This document shows, piece after piece, positions 1 to 6,871 of a stretch of 6,871 nt of DNA (positions are counted from its first letter, which is position 1; the number at the start of each line of letters is the position of its first letter). Under the pieces are notes generated by a model that made no database searches, was not told the origin of the DNA, and worked only from the letters and a program-made list of their open reading frames with translations. Source of the DNA: Burkholderiaceae bacterium (GTDB lineage: Bacteria; Pseudomonadota; Gammaproteobacteria; Burkholderiales; Burkholderiaceae_D). The stretch lies in assembly GCA_031261905.1 (NCBI GenBank), contig JAISIS010000095.1, positions 1 through 6,871 on the forward strand, in the 5' to 3' direction. A program made the translations under genes and the position numbers.

Positions 1-1147
<1,147 letters not shown>

Positions 1148-1196
1148 GGAAAGTCCGCACAAATATATGTGGCCTCCGCTTTCCCTTTTCCCGGCG

Positions 1197-1754
1197 TCAT
1201 TTTCCCGCAGCAACCACGACAATCGCCGGGCGCAGCAGGCGATCAGCCAGCATGTAGCCCTTTTGCAGCACGTCCACAATGGTGTTGGGTTCCTGATCGG
1301 AAGGCACCGCCGAGATAGCCTGGTGCCTCATCGGATCCAGTTTTTCCCCTTTTTCTGGCACAATCGCCATCAGCCTGTTTTTTTCAAATACCTGCGTCAA
1401 CTGGCGCAGTGTGGCTTCCACGCCTTCCTGAATGGAGGCCACGGAAGCGGTCTCTACCTTCAGGCTCATTTCCAGGCTGTCCTTGACAGCCAGCAGGGAT
1501 TCCGCAAAACTTTCCACGGCGAATTTATGCGCCTTGGCTACATCTTCCTGGGCGCGGCGGCGGATATTTTCCGCTTCGGCCCTGGCACGCAGGAAAGCGT
1601 CGTGTATTTCAGCGGCTTTTTCTTCCGCCTTGATCAGTTGTATCTCAAGAGACAGCGCCTCTGTCGCCAGTTCTTCAGCCGGTACGACTATGTCATCCAG
1701 CGTGGCGTTTTGCCCATTTTCGGACGGCGCGTCCTCTTTTTTTTCGTCCTGCAC
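1197..1754 (-). CDS. grpE: Nucleotide exchange factor GrpE
   Basis: GrpE is the homodimeric cofactor that releases ADP from DnaK and resets the chaperone cycle in the cytosol. The 185-residue protein is of normal family length. An acidic, low-complexity N-terminus (1-30) is followed by a long charged helix (about 35-95) with the typical [15 protein letters not shown] (57-71), which forms the dimer coiled coil. The C-terminal beta-wing domain carries [10 protein letters not shown] (138-147) and the GrpE signature [19 protein letters not shown] (163-181). The start is GTG at 1754-1752: it follows GGGAGG by five bases, no ATG lies between it and the upstream stop, and the length fits. It sits 82 bp after recN and 180 bp before dnaK, and has its own sigma-32 promoter. 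Confidence 0.97.
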   Translation of the reverse strand: MQDEKKEDAPSENGQNATLDDIVVPAEELATEALSLEIQLIKAEEKAAEIHDAFLRARAEAENIRRRAQEDVAKAHKFAVESFAESLLAVKDSLEMSLKVETASVASIQEGVEATLRQLTQVFEKNRLMAIVPEKGEKLDPMRHQAISAVPSDQEPNTIVDVLQKGYMLADRLLRPAIVVVAAGK

Positions 1755-1759
1755 AATTT

Positions 1760-1765
1760 CCTCCC
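1760..1765 (-). promoter_or_regulatory. Strong Shine-Dalgarno fixing the GTG start of grpE
   Basis: GGGAGG on the minus strand, five bases before the GTG at 1754. It is the best ribosome binding site in the window. Upstream in-frame codons offer no ATG, GTG or TTG before a stop at 1776-1778. Confidence 0.85.
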
Positions 1766-1789
1766 GGTTAAAACTTCAGTAACGCTTGC

Positions 1790-1818
1790 CAGATGGGGAC
1801 ACCTGCGGGCTTTTCAAG
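1790..1818 (-). promoter_or_regulatory. Sigma-32 heat-shock promoter for grpE
   Basis: The -35 is CTTGAAA (1812-1818), then 13 nt, then the -10 CCCCATCTG (1790-1798). This matches the RpoH consensus at all but the last -10 position. Start of transcription is expected near 1783, about 30 nt before the GTG of grpE. The -35 lies about 20 bp beyond the recN stop codon, so grpE is separated from the nadK-recN transcript under heat shock. Confidence 0.9.
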
Positions 1819-1836
1819 CCGTTTTTTGACATCACG

Positions 1837-3492
1837 CTATCCGGCATCCAGCATTTCTTTGGCGTGCCTGCGCGTAATAGGCGTGATTTCAACACCGCCC
1901 AGCATCCGGGCAATTTCTTCAACGCGCGCTTTTTCGTCCAGCCTGACCATGCGGGAAAGCGGATGACTGGCTTCTTCCGGGGCGTTTTTGCTGACCCGGA
2001 AATGGGTAGCTGCCTGGCTCGCCACCTGTGGAAGATGGGTCACGCACAGCACCTGATGTTCACGGCCCAGCTTTTTCAGCAGGCGACCAACCACTTCCGC
2101 CACACCGCCGCCAATCCCGCTGTCCACTTCATCAAAAATCAGGGTGGGCGTTTCGGTGGCGGTTGAGGCAATGACAGAAATCGCGAGGGCAATGCGCGCC
2201 AGCTCACCACCGGAAGCCACTCTGGCTAACGGGCGCAAGGGAGAACCGGAATGTCCCGCCACCATAAACTCAACCTGCTCCAGCCCGTGCGCGCCCGGCG
2301 CAACCGGATTCAGCCTGACGGCAAATTGCCCGCCCGCCATGCCAAGGCCATCCATAGCCTCCGTGACAGCCCGGCCCATTTTCTCCGCCGCTGCGGCACG
2401 CTGTTCTCCCAGGGATTTCGCCGCCGTCATGTAGGCGGCTTTTGCCTCGGCTTCCCGCTGTTGTAGCGCGGCGATATCCTGAGCTTCTTCCAACTCGCGC
2501 AACCTGGCCTGCTGCAACGCCAGTTCTTCAGGCAGGGCTTCCGGCGCAACCCGGTATTTTCTGGCCGCCGAATGCAGGGCATCCAGCCGCGCCTCCACCT
2601 GCATGAGGCGATCAGGATCAGGCTCCGCGCGGGAAAGATAATCCCGCAAGGCGTACACCGCTTCCTGTAACTGGATGCGCGCGGATTCCAGCAATTCAAC
2701 AGTCGGGGAAAGAGCGTCATCCAGCTCCGCCAGGCGGGCAAGCCTTTGCTGTACCGCGTTCAGCCGCGACACCATCGGCTGCTCCGATTCGCCGATTTCA
2801 GCCAGCGCCTCTCCCGCGCCGCCAACAAGGCTGGCCGCATTGGCCAGGCGGGCATGGCTGGCGCTGATTTCCTGCCACTCATCCGGCTTTGGCCCCAGAT
2901 TTTCCAGTTCTTCCACCTGCCAGGCGAGGCGTTCTTTTTCTTCAGCAAAGCGCTGCGCCTGGCCTTCTCCCTCAAGCCAGCGCGAAAGGTATTCCTGCCA
3001 CAGCCGGTACAGGCGCGCGGTTTCCGCCTGTAGCTCCTGTAATCCGGCATGACGATCCAGCAGGGTACGCTGCCCTTCGGTTTTAAGCAAGGACTGATGT
3101 GCGTGCTGCCCGTGAATATCCACCAGAAGCGCGCCCAGTTCCCGCATTTGCGCCGTGGTGGCCTGAACGCCGTTTATAAAGCCTCTGGAACGGCCCGCAG
3201 CGTCAATGACACGCCGAAGCAGAAGCATGTCCTCTTCCGCTTCCATCCCGTTTTCGGTCAGCCAGGCTTTCACCGGCTCGCTGACGGAAAATTCGGCGCT
3301 GATGTCCGCCCTGGCCGCGCCACTCCGGACTACCGCCGGATCGCTCCGCGCGCCCAGCGCCAGGTCCAGCGCGTCAATCAGAATGGACTTGCCCGCACCG
3401 GTTTCTCCGGTGAGCGCGGAAAAGCCTTCCCCAAATTCCAGTTCCAGGGAATCCACAATCACAAAATCGCGGATGGAAAGCGTATGCAGCAT
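1837..3492 (-). CDS. recN: DNA repair protein RecN (SMC-like ATPase)
   Basis: RecN is a cytosolic SMC-family ATPase recruited to double-strand breaks to help RecA-dependent recombinational repair. The 551 residues match the family length. Visible are the N-terminal IRDFVIVDSLELEF (7-20), Walker A GETGAGKS (29-36), the RecN-typical DIHGQHAHQSLL (125-136), two stretches rich in Glu, Leu, Arg and Ala (about 155-260 and 295-375) that form the short coiled-coil arms, the ABC signature VASGGELARIALA (425-437), Walker B LIFDEVDSGIGG (451-462) and the His-switch VTHLPQVASQ (484-493). The ATG at 3492 starts the conserved N-terminus; a stop lies 5 codons upstream in frame. No Shine-Dalgarno precedes it, but a hairpin does. 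It ends in TAG. The 32-bp gap after nadK suggests cotranscription. No LexA box (CTGT-N8-ACAG type) was seen in front of it or of nadK. Confidence 0.97.
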   Translation of the reverse strand: MLHTLSIRDFVIVDSLELEFGEGFSALTGETGAGKSILIDALDLALGARSDPAVVRSGAARADISAEFSVSEPVKAWLTENGMEAEEDMLLLRRVIDAAGRSRGFINGVQATTAQMRELGALLVDIHGQHAHQSLLKTEGQRTLLDRHAGLQELQAETARLYRLWQEYLSRWLEGEGQAQRFAEEKERLAWQVEELENLGPKPDEWQEISASHARLANAASLVGGAGEALAEIGESEQPMVSRLNAVQQRLARLAELDDALSPTVELLESARIQLQEAVYALRDYLSRAEPDPDRLMQVEARLDALHSAARKYRVAPEALPEELALQQARLRELEEAQDIAALQQREAEAKAAYMTAAKSLGEQRAAAAEKMGRAVTEAMDGLGMAGGQFAVRLNPVAPGAHGLEQVEFMVAGHSGSPLRPLARVASGGELARIALAISVIASTATETPTLIFDEVDSGIGGGVAEVVGRLLKKLGREHQVLCVTHLPQVASQAATHFRVSKNAPEEASHPLSRMVRLDEKARVEEIARMLGGVEITPITRRHAKEMLDAG

Positions 3493-3500
3493 GGCCGGTT

Positions 3501-3521
3501 CGCGTTATCTTCCGTAACGCG
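3501..3521 (-). other. Perfect 7-bp hairpin between nadK and recN
   Basis: CGCGTTA and TAACGCG flank a 7-nt loop in the 32-bp gap. In the nadK-recN mRNA the loop reads CGGAAGA, which holds the only purine-rich, Shine-Dalgarno-like stretch before recN, and the stem ends 8 nt before the recN ATG. There is no T-run after it, so it is not a standard terminator. It could tune recN translation or protect an mRNA end after processing. Confidence 0.6.
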
Positions 3522-3524
3522 GGA

Positions 3525-4412
3525 TCATTTCTTCTCCCGCCGTGCGGTTTCTCCCCAGTGCAGCTTGTTGCGCAAGGTGTCATAGTAGCTCCAGCCCTGC
3601 GGATGCACGAAGGTGATGGTATGAGGCGAACGCTTGATGACAATCCGGTCGCCCACCCTCAGGCTGGCGAAGGACTGTGAGTCATAGTTCACACTGGGCT
3701 GGTGCGCCTCTATCAGTTCCACCACGATTTCACTGGTGTCCGGCACGACAATAGGCCGATTTGACAGCGAATGCGGGGCGATTGACACAATGGCAATGCC
3801 GGCCAGATTGGGATGCATCATCGGCCCGCCTGCGGAAAGCGAATACGCGGTGGAACCAGTCGGCGTGGAAACAATCAGCCCGTCGGAGCGCTGCTGGTAC
3901 ATAAAGTGACCATCCACCTCCACTTTCAGATCAATCAGACCCGAACCACCACCCCGGCAAATCACAATATCGTTAAAGGCCGCAGCCTGATAGATGGCTT
4001 CCCCGCCGCGAATAATCGCTCCCTCTATCAGGAAACGGGTTTCGGACACATATTTCCCCTGTATCATCCGCTCCAGCACGGCTAGCATCTCGTCCAAAGG
4101 GATATCCGTCATGAAGCCAAGGCGCCCATGATTGACGCCCATCAGCGGCACGGTATAGGGCGCAAGCTGGCGTGCAATCCCCAGCATGGTGCCATCCCCT
4201 CCTATTACGATGGCTGCCGAGGCTTTTGTGCCGATGTCTTCTATATTCATCGGCACAATTCCGTCAAACGGCACATTCATCGCCGTTTGCGATTCATACA
4301 CCACGCCATAACCGGCCTGCTCAAGAAAATCCGCTATTTTTTTCATTGAACCCAGGATGCTCTCGGTATAAGACCGGGAAACAAGGGCAAAGATTTTTTT
4401 ATTTTCAGACAT
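3525..4412 (-). CDS. nadK: NAD kinase (ATP-NAD/polyphosphate-NAD kinase)
   Basis: NAD kinase phosphorylates NAD at the 2'-OH of the adenosine ribose to make NADP, the only known de novo route to NADP in bacteria; it acts in the cytosol as a homo-oligomer. The 295-residue protein has the catalytic GGDGT (71-75, Asp73), followed by [13 protein letters not shown] (92-104), the Asn-acidic motif FNDIVI (146-151), the long glycine-rich block [20 protein letters not shown] (176-195) and [14 protein letters not shown] (211-224), all typical of the family. The ATG at 4412 gives the usual start ([15 protein letters not shown]) without a clear Shine-Dalgarno. It heads the minus-strand group and diverges from hrcA; nadK beside hrcA and recN is common in betaproteobacteria. 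It ends in TGA, 32 bp before recN. Confidence 0.96.
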   Translation of the reverse strand: MSENKKIFALVSRSYTESILGSMKKIADFLEQAGYGVVYESQTAMNVPFDGIVPMNIEDIGTKASAAIVIGGDGTMLGIARQLAPYTVPLMGVNHGRLGFMTDIPLDEMLAVLERMIQGKYVSETRFLIEGAIIRGGEAIYQAAAFNDIVICRGGGSGLIDLKVEVDGHFMYQQRSDGLIVSTPTGSTAYSLSAGGPMMHPNLAGIAIVSIAPHSLSNRPIVVPDTSEIVVELIEAHQPSVNYDSQSFASLRVGDRIVIKRSPHTITFVHPQGWSYYDTLRNKLHWGETARREKK

Positions 4413-4508
4413 GTTTAAAATGAAATGGGCAAAAACAGTATCGAATACCGCACAATCCTATACCATCCTGTTTTTTGAGTACTTTGTCAATGTCCCTTTC
4501 TGCAATAC

Positions 4509-4538
4509 AGGTTATGCTATTGAATCGGGAAATAACCT
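4509..4538. promoter_or_regulatory. Inverted repeat over the hrcA promoter, possible operator
   Basis: AGGTTAT (4509-4515) and ATAACCT (4532-4538) form a perfect 7-bp inverted repeat with a 16-bp centre. It covers the proposed -35 hexamer of hrcA and half of the spacer, which is where a repressor would block polymerase. Its arms do not resemble CIRCE. Function is inferred from position only. Confidence 0.4.
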
Positions 4539-4548
4539 TGCCTACAAT
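4520..4548 (+). promoter_or_regulatory. Sigma-70-type promoter for hrcA, placing the start site on the ATG
   Basis: TTGAAT (4520-4525), a 17-bp spacer and TACAAT (4543-4548) match the housekeeping consensus at 4 of 6 and 5 of 6 positions with ideal spacing. Seven bases past the -10 is 4555, the A of the hrcA start codon, which implies a leaderless transcript. No sigma-32-like pair was found here. Confidence 0.55.
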
Positions 4549-4554
4549 AAAGCG

Positions 4555-5580
4555 ATGCAACTTGATCCACGCGCCAAAAGCCTGCTGAAAACCCTGGTGG
4601 AACGGTATATTGCCGAAGGCCAGCCGGTTGGCTCGCGCGTGCTTTCAAAACTTTCCGGTCTGGAGCTTTCTCCCGCAACTATCCGCAACATCATGGCGGA
4701 TCTGGAGGAAATGGGCTTTGTCTCCAGCCCGCACACTTCGGCAGGCCGCGTCCCCACGCCACGGGGCTTTCGCATTTTTGTGGACGCGCTGCTGACGGTG
4801 CAGCCCATCAGCGAGAGCGCGGTGGCATCCAGCATCCAGCAGCGTCTGCATATGGGACAACCGCAAAAGGTGCTTGCCCACGCGGCGCAAACGCTTTCCT
4901 CGCTGTCTCATTTTGCGGGGGTGGTGCTGGCGCCCCGGCGCGAGTTGGCCTTCCGGCAGATTGAATTTCTGCGTCTTTCCGAAAAACGCATCCTGCTGGT
5001 GATTGTCTCGCCCAACGGGGATGTGCAAAACCGCCTGCTTCTGACAGACACAGACTATACGCCTGCCCAACTGGTGGAAGCGGCCAACTACATCAACCTT
5101 CATTACAGCGGTCTGAAGCTGGACGAAATTCGTATGCGGCTGCACACGGAATTGCGGGAACTGCATCAGGATTTGTCCCGCCTTATGGCTTCGGCCATTG
5201 AGGCCAGCAGCGAGGCGCTTGCCGAGGACAGTGAAACGGTGGTGATTTCAGGTGAAAGAAACCTGCTGGGCGTTGCCGATCTCACGTACAACCTTTCATC
5301 GCTGCGGCAGTTGTTTGATTTGTTCGAGCAAAAAACCGAGTTGATGAAGCTGCTGGACGTATCCAGCCGGGCTTCCGGCGTCCAGATTTACATCGGCGGC
5401 GATTCCCGGCTGCTGCCGATGGAAGATATGAGTGTGGTTACTGCGCCGTATCAGGTCAATGGCGATATTGTGGGAACGCTAGGCGTGATCGGCCCGACGC
5501 GCATGGCCTATGATCGGGTCATCCCCATCGTGGACATCACCGCCCGCCTCCTCTCTTCCGCACTCAGCACCTCACCGTAA
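4555..5580 (+). CDS. hrcA: Heat-inducible transcription repressor HrcA
   Basis: HrcA is the repressor that binds CIRCE operators, typically at groESL, and is itself stabilised by GroEL. The protein is 341 residues, normal for the family. It begins [19 protein letters not shown]; a winged helix-turn-helix follows with [11 protein letters not shown] (22-32), [18 protein letters not shown] (38-55) and the wing [15 protein letters not shown] (58-72). The C-terminal GAF-like region ends with [20 protein letters not shown]. The frame is open upstream to 4411, but those 48 extra residues are unlike HrcA and would overlap the nadK start, so the ATG at 4555 is chosen. No Shine-Dalgarno precedes it. 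No CIRCE is visible in the window, so its targets lie elsewhere. It ends in TAA with no clear intrinsic terminator. Confidence 0.96.
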   Translation: MQLDPRAKSLLKTLVERYIAEGQPVGSRVLSKLSGLELSPATIRNIMADLEEMGFVSSPHTSAGRVPTPRGFRIFVDALLTVQPISESAVASSIQQRLHMGQPQKVLAHAAQTLSSLSHFAGVVLAPRRELAFRQIEFLRLSEKRILLVIVSPNGDVQNRLLLTDTDYTPAQLVEAANYINLHYSGLKLDEIRMRLHTELRELHQDLSRLMASAIEASSEALAEDSETVVISGERNLLGVADLTYNLSSLRQLFDLFEQKTELMKLLDVSSRASGVQIYIGGDSRLLPMEDMSVVTAPYQVNGDIVGTLGVIGPTRMAYDRVIPIVDITARLLSSALSTSP

Positions 5581-5673
5581 GTTTGCGCCTGTTGCTTTCT
5601 TAGTCGGTCCTGAATAAATCGATTTAAGCTGTAATGTGATTTTTTCTGTGATTTTCACTCATCCATATGAAGG
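5581..5673. other. Spacer between hrcA and the IS relic
   Basis: No gene is seen. It contains a perfect 12-bp palindrome TAAATCGATTTA (5615-5626) and a 9-bp direct repeat TGTGATTTT (5635-5643 and 5647-5655) with a 12-bp period. Neither forms a convincing terminator for hrcA. Confidence 0.5.
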
Positions 5674-5697
5674 CCCCTGCACAACTGTTATTTGGTT
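5674..5697 (+). repeat. Left terminal inverted repeat of the IS relic
   Basis: CCCCTG, then ACAA within the next five bases, then GTTATTTGGTT. It pairs with the right end at 5957-5979. Confidence 0.75.
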
Positions 5698-5736
5698 CAT
5701 AATGATTGAGTATCCCCCCTTCAAATGAGGAATTGA

Positions 5737-5958
5737 ATGCAAACAAGTTTCGGGACATTGGAATTGGAACAACGAGTGATACTGGACAGCCAGTTAAAGA
5801 AGCTGTCGGTGCCGATGGATTGGGAATCCCTGCGAGTTCACCTGAAGAATCTGTACAAGCGAGACGAAACCCGTGGAGGCGGTCAGACCCCCTTTGATGA
5901 ACTGATGATGTTCAAGGCGATATTGCTTGGACAAGGTCTTATAATGGCAATGTGTTAA
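5737..5958 (+). pseudogene. Truncated IS5-family transposase, N-terminal fragment
   Basis: The 73-codon frame begins MQTSFGTLELEQRVILDSQL and runs through DWESLRVHLKNLYKRDETR to GGQTPFDELMMFKAILLGQ (48-66). This is the N-terminal domain (DUF772 type) seen in IS5-family transposases; the usual continuation is WHSLSDP and the rest of a protein of about 300 residues. After Gln66 the sequence breaks into GLIMAMC and TAA. All catalytic DDE residues are therefore missing and no activity is expected. The ATG has GAGGA (5727-5731) five bases upstream, so the fragment could still be translated. The seven foreign-looking residues may be the true C-terminus of the transposase joined by an in-frame deletion, because the TAA overlaps the right inverted repeat; this is inference. 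Confidence 0.8.
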
Positions 5959-5979
5959 CCAAACAACGTTTGTCAGGGG
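5957..5979 (-). repeat. Right terminal inverted repeat of the IS relic
   Basis: On the minus strand it reads CCCCTG-ACAA-AC-GTTGTTTGGTT, the mate of 5674-5697. It overlaps the TAA of the transposase fragment by two bases, as is common at the 3' end of compact IS elements. Confidence 0.7.
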
Positions 5980-6006
5980 TATTTTATCCGATTAAACAGT
6001 GGTTCC

Positions 6007-6871
6007 TTAACCATTATTTGCAGCTTGAATACGTTCTCGCAAACTGTATTCGGGCGGAGAAAAATAGTCATCATCTATCCCAACGGCATGGCAACCAAAA
6101 AGGAAATCGTCTTGATACCATCTTATTGTTTTCGCGATGCGGTCAAGCGCAAAACGAAAAACAAGTTGTCTGGATTCATCCAGCCAATCATTGTCAATTA
6201 ATTGGGATGTAGCGAGCCAATCATAAACATAGCGACATTCATCAAAGGGTAGTACATCCAACTGCATCGTCGTATTCTTTCCTTCAGCGGCATATTGAAA
6301 TCGTTTAGTCTCAGATATGTTGTTATGCGCCGGATATGCGAGTTGAGCAAAAACAGGATAAAAACCAACTTCGTCAGTTGGAGCGTCACACAAAAATGGC
6401 ATGTACCTCTGGTAATCGAAAGAAGCAACGCGCCTCATTGATTCAGACCAGAATTTCGTATCGTGCCGTAGTGCATAAAAACAACTGATCGCTTCGAACG
6501 CCGTGACTTTATCACCAGGCCCCTTTCCTGAAAGTTGGTTCGCCCATCGACCACAGAATTTTCTGACTTTTTCAGGAACATTAAAGCAATCACATTCTTT
6601 CACAAGCCGACAAGCCGCCAGTGTGAAGAGCAACGAGTACATCGCAGATTCTAATAACGCCACCCCATCATGACAGGTTTCCTCCCAATTCTCCTCTGTA
6701 TCGTTGAAATCCTCAGATTGCGTCAAGATTTCTTCATTGCAGGCTACCAACTGATAAGCGTAAGCTGATGCCTTTTTTGAATCATCAACTATTTGTTTGC
6801 TGAGGGTACTATTCAACAGTCTGACTGATGGAGCTATTATTGATGCAATATCGGTTATGTGGCGTGTAATG
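6007..6871 (-). CDS. Unrecognised protein, partial (5' end beyond the window)
   Basis: I do not recognise this protein. The frame ends with TAA at 6007-6009 and stays open to the right edge (288 codons visible). A TTG at 6816 could be read as a start, but it has no Shine-Dalgarno and the frame continues upstream (ITRHITDIASIIAPSVRLLN), so the real start probably lies outside. The visible part is soluble-looking and mostly helical, with no signal peptide or long membrane segment. It has scattered Cys (ACRLVKECDCF, SCFYALRHD) and many Trp, Tyr and acidic residues toward the end (DRIAKTIRWYQDDFLFG). No nucleotide-binding or nuclease motif is apparent. Base use differs from its neighbours: 25 of 60 G+C at 6241-6300 against 38 of 60 at 2521-2580 in recN, and with the adjacent IS relic this suggests horizontal acquisition. 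Confidence 0.7.
   Translation of the reverse strand, partial: ITRHITDIASIIAPSVRLLNSTLSKQIVDDSKKASAYAYQLVACNEEILTQSEDFNDTEENWEETCHDGVALLESAMYSLLFTLAACRLVKECDCFNVPEKVRKFCGRWANQLSGKGPGDKVTAFEAISCFYALRHDTKFWSESMRRVASFDYQRYMPFLCDAPTDEVGFYPVFAQLAYPAHNNISETKRFQYAAEGKNTTMQLDVLPFDECRYVYDWLATSQLIDNDWLDESRQLVFRFALDRIAKTIRWYQDDFLFGCHAVGIDDDYFSPPEYSLRERIQAANNG

Larger units (their letters stand above)
4413..4554. promoter_or_regulatory. Divergent nadK/hrcA intergenic region
   Basis: These 142 AT-rich bases must hold promoters for both directions. The hrcA promoter is described separately. Toward nadK there is a perfect -35 hexamer TTGACA on the minus strand (4485-4490), but the nearest -10-like TATAGG (about 4458-4463) is more than 20 bp away, so the nadK promoter is not resolved. 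No CIRCE repeat (TTAGCACTC-N9-GAGTGCTAA) and no LexA-type box were found here. Confidence 0.6.
5674..5979 (+). mobile_element. Internally deleted IS5-family element (MITE-like relic) with both terminal inverted repeats
   Basis: The left end at 5674-5697 starts CCCCTG and ends GTTATTTGGTT. The right end, read on the minus strand from 5979 to 5957, starts CCCCTG and ends GTTGTTTGGTT. By hand alignment 20 of 24 columns agree with a single one-base gap, which is far beyond chance. Between them lies only the start of a transposase gene, so about 306 bp remain of an element that is usually 1 kb or more. The true outer ends could lie one or a few bases further out; I could not identify a target-site duplication. 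It lies about 100 bp beyond hrcA and 27 bp from the stop of the unknown reading frame. Confidence 0.75.

Noticed and set aside
1808..1827. GGCTT-TTC-AAGCC followed by six T on the plus strand, like an intrinsic terminator
   Set aside because: The stem is only 5 bp, no plus-strand gene ends there, and its right half is the -35 CTTGAAA of the grpE sigma-32 promoter on the other strand. On the minus strand no T-run follows, so it does not terminate recN.
4411..4554. 48-codon N-terminal extension of hrcA from an ATG at 4411
   Set aside because: The extra residues are not HrcA-like, would overlap the nadK start codon, and would run through the promoter region; the conserved protein begins at 4555.
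5952..6212. Plus-strand open frame of 86 codons right of the IS relic
   Set aside because: It overlaps the IS end and lies antisense to the larger unknown frame; no ribosome binding site or protein motif is seen.

Overview
The window looks like chromosomal DNA of a betaproteobacterium, probably Burkholderiales; Oxalobacteraceae is a guess from the flavour of the HrcA and RecN proteins. It holds the classic linkage of heat-shock genes (dnaK, grpE, hrcA) with nadK and recN. No rRNA, tRNA or CRISPR was seen.

Layout. Four genes lie on the minus strand, in transcription order nadK (4412-3525), recN (3492-1837), grpE (1754-1197) and dnaK (1016 to beyond the left edge). hrcA (4555-5580) points the other way from a 142-bp divergent intergenic region. 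To its right are a relic of an IS5-family insertion sequence (about 5674-5979) and an AT-richer, unrecognised reading frame on the minus strand (6007 to beyond the right edge). The right side therefore looks like accessory DNA next to a housekeeping block.

How the genes work together. NadK makes NADP; RecN is an SMC-like protein for double-strand-break repair; GrpE and DnaK are nucleotide exchange factor and Hsp70 chaperone; HrcA is a heat-shock repressor. grpE and dnaK each have a convincing sigma-32 promoter (CTTGAAA, exactly 13 nt, then CCCCATCTG or CGCCATATA). No CIRCE operator for HrcA is visible in front of them, so here the DnaK branch appears to be run by sigma-32, and HrcA probably acts elsewhere (groESL is usual).

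Points of note. (1) dnaK has an in-frame TAG at codon 195, where the family has tyrosine just before DLGGGTFD; the frame is otherwise intact and conserved to the window edge. (2) The IS relic keeps both terminal inverted repeats but only about 66 N-terminal transposase codons, so it is an internal-deletion, MITE-like derivative. (3) hrcA has no Shine-Dalgarno, and a good sigma-70-type promoter places the transcription start on its ATG, suggesting a leaderless mRNA; a 7-bp inverted repeat lies over that promoter. (4) The short nadK-recN gap holds a perfect 7-bp hairpin just upstream of recN. I did not find a clearly new multi-gene system.
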